Origin: Asterias amurensis
Taxonomy: Eukaryota > Echinodermata > Asteroidea > Forcipulatida > Asteriidae
Assembly: GCF_032118995.1 (NCBI RefSeq)
Contig: NC_092657.1
Coordinates: forward strand, 11,175,891-11,239,890
Direction of reading: 5' to 3'
DNA: 64,000 bases
Shown piece after piece: positions 1 to 9,800 of this stretch. A program made the position numbers and the translations under genes. The stretch's first letter is position 1, and every line of letters starts with the position of its first letter. The notes under the pieces were generated by a model, which was not told where the DNA came from, made no database searches, and was given only the letters and a program-made list of their open reading frames with translations.

Positions 1-684
1 CTATGACTGACTCGGGTCCTAATTCATTTATAGACACATTCATGAAATTGGGTCCATCGTCACCATCATGAAAAGCACAAAAAATGTGTTACTCTTTGAA
101 TTAAAATGATGTTATTAATGTTAACTTTTTGCATAGTCCTCTATCAATTAGTTACAACTCTGCGATGCCCCACTGCCTGAAAACAGGGTAGCTCGTTTGT
201 AATTTTGATTTAATTTTTTTTTTTTTGCAACATACTTTTCAGACAGGTGTTTAAAATATAATTACATTGTAAAACTTCAGTGTTTAAGTGTTTCCTAACT
301 GGAGATATCTAAGGGACATAGGCCGTGTCGATCTGGACTGTCTGAGGATAAACTTTAAGGGTTTAAAGACATTGGGCACTATTGGTAAGTGTCGAAGACC
401 AGTCTTCTCACTTGGCGTATCTCAACACAATGCATAAAACAACAAACCTGTGAAAGTTTGCTCTCAATCGTAGATGTAAAGGCGCTTATAATATCTTATG
501 ATCTTCCATCTTTTAAGAGGGTAAGCAATTCCTACCTTCGGCACCACTGAGTTACTGCATTGTGTTTTCTTCCTTGTACCCCTTCACCTAGAGTGGCTAC
601 ATGAGCCTTGTTTTTGGCGAACTTGCAAAAACAAAAAAGTATGTATAAATGTAATTATGCAGATGGTAATTATTTTACTTGTAG
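1..684. other. 5' flanking intron sequence of the GPCR gene
   Basis: I find no exon here. Positions about 356-480 are a degraded half copy of palindromic repeat family A (see 7611-7969), recognisable from its 'cactattggtaag' and 'cttctcacttgg' blocks. The rest is AT-rich and unassigned. The GPCR transcript must start upstream of the window. Confidence 0.6.
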
Positions 685-807
685 CCGATGTACAATGCCC
701 GACGTCTTACCGATGTGCGGCTTCGTCTGAGTGTATCCATTGGACACTAGTGTGTGACGGTAAATCGGACTGTCCATTTGATGACGACGAATCCAATCTG
801 ACATGTG
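685..807 (+). CDS. LGR exon: LDL-receptor class A module
   Basis: This is a phase 1-1 exon of 123 bp after the acceptor 'tattttacttgtag' and before the donor GTAATG. It encodes a complete six-cysteine LDLa module, with C-x5-C-x5-C spacing at its start, a VCDGKSDC core and an acidic DDDES calcium-cage segment. In RXFP receptors this module is needed for signalling. An ATG at 657 is in frame and would give a very short hydrophobic leader, but the strong acceptor and the modular phase make an internal exon more likely. Confidence 0.88.
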
Positions 808-3800
808 GTAATGAGTTCACAACGTTTCAGAAAGTAACCCATTGTCGCCGTTTTTTTATTTTATTTATTTCCTTTATTTACCAAGGGTAAGCCAAATCAG
901 TAAAAATAACTTGTTTTCCATTAGGGACCTGCAAACAAACTTGGATCGCCAAATTGCAAATGATGCGCCAGTTGTTAATACTGAGAATTGTCTGCGGCCG
1001 ATCCTTTTTAAGGAGTGGACACGTTTTTCAAAGACCACTTTTCTCACTTGGTGTATCCAAAAAAAGATAAACCTTATAATAATTTGGGCTGTTAAAAGGA
1101 TCATCAAAGTTGCAAAAACTTTGTTGCACAACTTAGTATGCTTTCAGAGGCATAATAAAAGGCTTCAGCTGAAGTTGTTATTATTTGAGTGAGTAACTAT
1201 GTCTCTCTCAAAAACTATGTTACTTTAGAAGTAGCCATTTCTCACAATGTTTTACTTATCAACAATATTGCCCTTTTCGAATCCACGGCTTTGGCTTTGG
1301 ATTCGGCTCCAGCCTCCGTTCTCTCGTCTGAAGCCCTGAGTGCGCATACGCAAAGCACACACACTTATTGTCAAAGCAACCGCGGGGCCAAACTAGCCTG
1401 AGCCGAATCTAGAGCCGAAGCCGTGGTTTCGAAAAGGGCCAACTATTCTGAGAATATGCTTTGTAGGCTTTTCGAATTGCCTAATTGTAAATGGTGCGCC
1501 AGATGTGACTTTTGATGATTTTCTACAGCACCACTAGTTCAACTTCGTTTTCGTTTTTGTTTTTTGTTTTTATGTTATTCATTTTTTATTGAGAGCATGT
1601 TTATAGACCTATTATACATTTGGTTTTTAAAGCAACTTCAAAAATACGATTTAATTGTTTAATCATGACTTATTTTTTGTAGGACAAAATTTGAATTTCA
1701 TTTTACAATGACACGTGAGCCATATTTTATTTTCCCAAAAAATATAGTATTCTTTATAACTATACCAATCACTATCAAATCGCGTCTGAGGGTGACGTCA
1801 TTAAATCAACCACAAAATCCACAAATTGAGTGACTGAAGGGACGCTCAAAATCCATACTTTACAACCGAAAAGAGGGAGAGAGGGTGCATAACTGTACAG
1901 CCCGCCGGATTGTGAAAGCAATGCCTCTATCGCAATAACGATCAACCTTTACATACATGATTTGCATTCACTTTCGATTCATTAGAAAGTCGATGTCCGC
2001 CCGATTGCGAATGCGACGTCAACAAAGGCAACCTTATCGTGCAATGTTTACACGGCTGGAATGCCACAACTATCGCTGGTATCGTCAAAGGAACCAAACT
2101 CCTGTGAGTCCAAATTGGCAATCTATTGTCATCAGGGCCCACTTTCATATCGCTGCTTAGCGGTCAATTTTGTGCTAACTGTGCAATTTTTATTTCATAG
2201 CGCTGCTTACCGTAATCACACGAAAAGGCATGCTAACCTTCCGGTGCTTACCGCACTAAAATAAATGACGTCACAATGCTAATCAACGGTAAACACGCAA
2301 TATGGCCGCCCATTTTTTCTGCTAACCTGTGAAATACGCTAAGGCTTAAGCAAAGTTTTCTGCTACTGTAAGCATGCAAAATGTGTGTACCATTAAGCCG
2401 CGCTATGAAATTGGGCCCTGTTCTTCCGTACTTTGTAATCATTATGTTCCATTTTAGCTCTATATTTTTTTCTCTTTTGAAATGTGAAGGAATGCATGAA
2501 CACACATCGCACATTCTAACACCAGGTGGCAATTTTGTCCGCACATTATAATTGCACCTCAATCAAATTCCTGATTTATCTTTAAGGATTCCTTTTTTTA
2601 ATCGATTTAGAAACAAAATCCCCTTTGAAAGCACTATTATACGAAAGTATAGTGCAGAAACAAAAATGCGGGCCGGTCAGGTCGACTCTTTTGGGCCGGG
2701 GAGAAATTTGAGGCTTAAATAAAAAACAATGTTTTTTTTTTTTACTCTCCCTGGGTTCATGAATTTAATCCTATAATGAAAGGTTGAGCCAACCCTTATG
2801 TCCGTTTATTAATGCGCATTAAAAGCGAATCAAAAAGGTTTAGACATGTGTTCTTGTTTTTATGCAGAAATCTGTCCAATGCAAACATCAGCGTTCTCGA
2901 AATCGGTCTCTTCAAGGAATTTTCCTTCCTAACAGCCCTGTAAGTCACTTTAATTCTCAATGATGTGTAATCCATTCATCTGGGGCCAGTTTCATAGAGC
3001 TAAGCAACAAATTTGCTTATCTAAGCACAAAAATATCTCGCTTACTTTACACATGTTACTGACCAAAATTTCATGGCATATAAATTGCTTGTGAATAGTA
3101 TTTAGCTGTTGTTTACCACAACAATTGAAAGCAAAACTTTGTGCTTAAAGGAACACGTTGCCTTGGATCGGACGAGTTGGACTATGAAAAGCATTTGAAA
3201 CCGTTTATTATGAAATGCATATGGTTAGAAAGATGTTTTAAAAGTAGAATATAATGATCCACACAAGTATCACTCAAACTTGCACGGTTTTCATTTTACA
3301 TCGCGAACTTACACGGTCGGCCATTTAATCGAGTCAAAGTTTTGACTCCCATAAATGGCCGACCGTGTTAGTTCGCGCAGTAAAACGAAAACCACGCAAT
3401 TTCGAGGCATATTTGTGTAGATCATTGTAATCTACTTTGACAACATATTTCTAACCATATCGATTTTATAACAAACGGTTACCGGACGCTTTTTATAGAC
3501 CAACTCGACCGATCCAAGGCAACGTGTTCCTTTAAGCAGCTCTTTGAAATTGGGACCTGATAACGATTCAGTTTAACGGACTCCTTAATAATAATAACAA
3601 CCATATCAAAGTCTTACATGGTGCACGTATCTACCAAACAAGGTACTCACTTCCACCTTAAAGGCAGTGGACACTATTGGTAATTACTCAAAATATTTAT
3701 TAGCATAAAACCTTACCTACACAGTTTGAAGATAATGATGGTAGAAAACTTCCCTGAAAATAATTATTACTTGCTGAGGTGCTGTAGTTTTTGAGAAACG

Positions 3801-6800
3801 AGCAAAACAATGTCATGCTAAAATAATGTTTGTCTCAGTGATCATGAGACGACAATTATTTTAGCATGTAAAAACGTATTTTCATGACGTTGTTTTACTA
3901 ATTTCTCAAAAACCAACACATCGCGATTCAAAGGGCAAGACGGAACGCAGAGTACCTCGTTTTTTTTTTAATCAGTTTGTTTTTATTCTCAACAGATATT
4001 TGATAGGAAATGGAATCAACTCGATTCTGCCGGGTACATTTTCCGATCTGCAGAATCTAACCTTCTTGTAAGTTTATTCCTTAACCCAAAACAGTTTTTG
4101 GGTGAACAGATAATTGACCAGAACGGGATTGGAACTTGCTACCTCCGGGTTAAAGGTTGTATGTACTTTATGTAGGACAAAAAAACACAATGTCCACAGA
4201 TTTACACTAAACTTACACAGTTTGAAGATAATGATAGTAGAAAGCTTCCCTGAAAAAAATACGTGCTGAGGTGCTGTAGTTTTTGGGTAATGAGTAAAAC
4301 AATGTCATGAAAATAATTTTCGTCTCATGAGACGAAAACTATTTTAAGCATTTACAAACGTTTTTTTTTTCATTACATTGTTTTACTCATTTCTCAAAAA
4401 CTACAGCACCTCAGTAAGTAATTTTGAAGGGAAGCTTTCCGCTATCATTATCTTCAAACCCTTTAGGTTTAATTTAAATCTGTGGACATTTTTAAAATCC
4501 TTTAACGTGTCGATGCCGTACAAACTGAGCTATCTTTTAGTGGTGTCTCAAACTTGACAATATCGTTATGGGGGGATTGGGGAAGGGGGGAGTATTACAC
4601 CTTCAAACCGGGGACCTACTACAAAAGGGGACAATAGGGTCCACGGTTTGGGAAAGGTCCCAGTTGTAAAACGTGTACAACACCAATGGGAGCTGTTGTG
4701 ACGATTTTGTGCGATGTGACCCCTGACGTCACTCGAACGATTCGCGCGCATACCGCCAGGCAAAGTCTTTGTATTTTGGCTGCCAGCTAGAAAGTGTATG
4801 CAATTTTACCATGACTACTCGTCTTTTTGCCCCGTGAAACGTGATGTATACAGTGTTTTTCAACAGAGGGCGGTTTGAATGTAAACATAGGTCAAATCGT
4901 CTATAAACAAAGGAGGAACAACAGTAGGTCCAACGTTGCAGGCGTATACACACTTGTGTGAATTGGTCTAAATGACACTTTTCAAATGTAGACAATTTCA
5001 AAATTAGTAATGGGGGACTTTTGGCACAGAAGGCCTAAGGGAGGCTTGAGAACGCTAGGTGGCAGCAGACTTGCCAGGTAAATCCATTGCTAATGGTTAT
5101 TTTGCGCGTGATCAGAGCGACGTAAACAGAGGAAATTTACCTGGTTAGTCTGCTGCCCCTAACGTTCTCAAGCCTCACTTAATAAAGGCATATCCAATAT
5201 TCTTCACGAACAGACAAGGATTACGGTACTTGAACCTCTGCATCAAAACATGTGCAAGAGGTCGACAGCTAATTGGTAATTTTTTTGTACTCAGTTTATT
5301 GAGCTGTTCCTTCATTTTGCCGACGTGTGATGTGCAATTTGCCGTTGATTAACTACACGAACAAATTGTAGCCATTTGAAGACCAGATACACAGTGGCTT
5401 ATTAGTTTATCATACAATATCGTTATTCATATATAACAAATTTGATTTTGTTCTCTGTTTATCCTTTGCAGGGACATTTCCAACAATGAAATCTCCAGCA
5501 TCGCCCCGAACAGCTTCTCGGACCTCCGGAGTTTGAAAACCTTGTATGAATCAATAAATGTTCAAGAATTTAATACTGTCATATAAGGAAATGCTTTTCC
5601 CGTAGGTTTTAAATTTTTGCTAAATTTTTATACACTTCCTCAATGTGCCGTTAATTGTGCTTTTTGAGTGTGTGGTCTTTTACTTTCTTTTGTATTATTA
5701 TTTTTTTTTGTAAAGCGCATTAGTCTTTTTTGGAAATGCACTGTATAATTCTTTTTAAATTATAATGATGTGTTTTTAATAATAGTATTGTAATACTAAC
5801 ACAGCGTAACGTAATGTAACGTTAAGTAACATAATGTTGCGTGACGTAGCACTACATAACGTAACATATAATGTGACAAAACAAGATGTATTGTGACGTG
5901 ACATAAAGTAACATATGTAACGTAACTTAACGTAACGTAACGTAACATAACATAACATAACTTAACTTAACTTAACTTAACTTAACTTAACGTAACGTAA
6001 CGTAACGTAACGTAACGTAGCGTAGCGTAGCAAAGCGTAGCATAACGTAACGTAACATAACGTAACGTAACGTAATGTTACACAATGTTACATAACGTAA
6101 CGCAACACAACTTTACGTAACGTAACGCAACGTAACGTAACGTAACGCAACGTAACGTAATGTAATGTAATGTAATGTTATGTAATGGAATGAAATGGGG
6201 CTTACAGTGCAAAATGCTTACAATTCAAAAACGATACACGATACTTAAAAGGACTCGGGTACTTTTGGTAACACAAAACACAATGTCCACATATTTAGAT
6301 TAAACACAGTTTGAAGGTAATGATATTAAAGGGCTTCTAACAAAATATTAGCTGCTCGTTTCGGAGAAATGAGTAAAAGACAATGTCATGAACATACTTT
6401 TTTCATGACACCAAATTTTCGTTTCCTGAGACGATAATTATTTGCGTGACGTCTTTTGCTCATTAAAAAAGTACCCTTGTCAAACCCTGTAAGTGTAATG
6501 TAAATCTGTTGACACTGTGTGTTGTGTACTACAAAAAGCACTCAGACCATTTAAAGTCTCCCAGATTTTTACATATTAATGAAGATAATATTCAACTAAC
6601 TGCTGAACTTTATTCAATAATGGGTAGTTTAAGTGCCCGTCGAGTTTTTCACCCGAAAAAAGCATCTCAAAACCCATGTATTTTTCGAAACGTCTGAGCA
6701 TTTATTTTGAAAAAGTTCCTTACACAACCCTTTAAGAATAAGAGCCCATGTCACCCAAAATGCCCTAAGTTGGAAGTCAACAACCCCACGGTTGCAGTGT

Positions 6801-9800
6801 CATTTCTGTCTACAATAGAATATTTTGAGGGCTACAAACAACTAATAAAATAATGAACCGACGTTAATACTAAGGCGCGCGCGTAAAGCTTGCGTTGTGG
6901 TCAAGCTGTTGATCAAATTTGATCCATATCTATCCCACAATGCACCTCATTTAACAGTCTGCGCTTGCGTAATGGTATTTGCGAAACGGTCTGCAGCACC
7001 GTAAAGCTCATGATGGTGGCGCCCTCTGTTGTTGATATTGAATCATTATTCCGATGCGTTGTTGGAATTGATCAGTTTCGGATTGCGACACGTGTGTCCT
7101 TGCGCAAGTAACCGTAATAATGGACAGGTCCCTTGTCTTTATCCGCAAGGTTAAATACGAGTACTTACGAAACAAAAATTTGACTCCCATAAATGGCTCA
7201 CCGTGTTAGTCGACGAGGTAAAAGGAAAACCGTGCAATTTCGAGGCATGTTTGTGTGGATCATTGTATTCTACTTTTACAACATCTTTCTACCCATATGC
7301 ATTTTATAAAAAACGGTTACAAACGCTATTCAAAGACCAACTCGACCGATCCAAGGCAACGTGTTCCTTTAATAGAGCTATAGCCTCGCTCAAGGCATTC
7401 GCATTATTATCGGCGCCATTGCACATCATTACGAGCAGTCGTATACAATATTGAATTGAATTGAATGGTCTATTCGTCAGGTATAATATGATAAATTAAT
7501 TTAATTTAATTTTCATTGCCACACGATTTGGCTGTCCATTTATTATTCAGTTTTGTATCAGTCGTTGCATTTCATTTATAGACGACCAAGGCTACACTGA
7601 AACTAAATTGTTAAAGGCAGTGACACTATTGGTAATTGTCAAAGACTAACCTTCACACTTGGTGTATCTCAACATGTGCATAAAAAAACTGTGAAAATTG
7701 GAGCTCAATCGGTCATCGAAGTTGCCAGATAATAATGAAAGAAAAATAACCCTTGTCACACGAAGTTGTGTGCGTATCAAGTTCTAAATCTGTGGTCTCG
7801 AAATCAAATTCGTGGAAAATCACTTCTTTCTCAAAAATTATGTCACTTTAGAGGGAGCCATTTCTCACAATGTTTTATACAATCAACCTCTCCCTTTTAC
7901 TCGTCACCAAGAAAGGTTTTATGCCAATAATTATTTTTAGAAGTTACCAATAGTGTCCACTGCCTTTAACCAGCCGTTTTTGCTGGCTGTTACAGTATTG
8001 AATGAGTACTGCGGCTTTGTGAACTTGTTTGTTCATTGAATGCTAAACCTTGCTGTGTTTTGGCGGTTGTAAACTCTTATGGACGGTAGTCTTTTTAGCC
8101 ATCCCGCCAAAGGGATCGAAACTCAAACAATAATCACAGTTTAGACGTTTCTTCTTAAACGCAGTAGCCAGATACAACTGGGTGTTTTATTCAAACACAA
8201 CTCAAATCCGAAAATACACTTAATCCGAACAATAAACCCAAATACACCGGTGACTCGGTGGGGCACCCGAAGAAAAAAGACAACGGGTCAATGTTGAATG
8301 GGCCATATTTACTGAATTATATAACTGACATACAGATCCTTGTCACGTAAAGTAAGTTCCACCAATCAGGTGGAACTTACTTCACGTGACATTCACTATT
8401 ACTCCTATCCGCACCGGCGTTCAAAAAGACCCATTCAACAGTCAGGGTCATCCTTGTTTCCAATGTTTTTCAGCAGTACAGCGCCGCCGCGCCGCTGCTA
8501 AAACAAAGGAGCACCTGTGCTAAAGGTTGTGATCCGATTTGTTTTCTTGCCGCTATACGCAGCGCTATATGATTTTTGGTTGTCAGTAATTTGTGTGATT
8601 TTTCATAATGTTATAATTTTAAAATACATCAAATGACAAGGATCTATATGTCAAATATATAAAACAAAATATTAAGTGGCTTTAGTTCGTGGAATAGGAG
8701 GAATATTATCGCTCGGTAAATGGAACAGTCAAAATTTTACCTTGCGATAATATTCCTCCCATTCCACTCTGAGCCACTCAATATTTGAATAATAAATATT
8801 ATTATTATTATTTTTTTAATGTAATATTCACTGTGTTGTCCAAGTGGTGTCAGTTCCGCTCTTTTGGGAGCGAAAGTCAATCTGCGTCACTCTTTTTGAG
8901 TGAAATTGGAACGAACTTCACTGTAAATCGAGTTGAAAGAAGTAGTCTTTCACTCTAGAAAGTTTTGTTTTCGCCGTATATGGCTCTTCGCAAGAGTGGT
9001 GTGGCGGACAAAACAAGTGGTCTTTCACTCTTTTACATTAAGAGAGTACTTTACTTAAATAACTTATAGCCAGGTGCACTTTAATCAACTTGACCAGTGA
9101 GCCATTAAACTAAACACCACTACTATTAATTGGTCTATGGATTGCTATCTTCAATGTGTTAAAGGCACTGGACTCTATTGGTATTTGTCGAAGACCAGCA
9201 TTCCCACTTGTTGTATTGAACATTGCACAAAATAACAAATTTGTGAACTTTTGAAATCATTTGATCGCCGAAGTTGCAAGATAATGATGAAAAAACACAA
9301 ATTTTTTCCACGAAGTTGTGTGCTTTCAGATGCTTGATTTCGAGACCTCAAAATCTAGTTCTAAGGTCTCGAAATTAAATCCGTGGAAAATTACTTCTCC
9401 CCCGAAAACTACGTTACCTTAGAGGGAGCCGTTTCTCACATTGTTTTACTTTATCAAAATCTCTCCATTGCTTGTTACCAAGTAAGTTGTTAAGCTAACA
9501 ATTACTTTGAGATAGTATCCTTTTAGAACGTTGCTGCCGGTGGTTCGATTCTAACTCTCTTATCAAAGAATCCACATCTTTCACTTAAAGTAACATAGCT
9601 TTGTTTTCTTCTCATGCACTGTTTATTAATCGATATAATGTTTATTTAAATGTTTGTTTTCTGCAGGGTCGCGAAGAATGTTCCCCTGACCACGATACAC
9701 ACCAACGGTTTCAATGGACTGGTGCACTTGCAAAACTTGTAAGATATGTTAAATAATAACAATAATAATATACCGTTTTTAAATAGCGCTTTTCACGCCG

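Noticed and set aside
657..690. ATG at 657 as the receptor start with a signal peptide
   Set aside because: The hydrophobic run is too short, a good acceptor lies at 683-684, and a phase 1-1 LDLa exon is the normal modular form.
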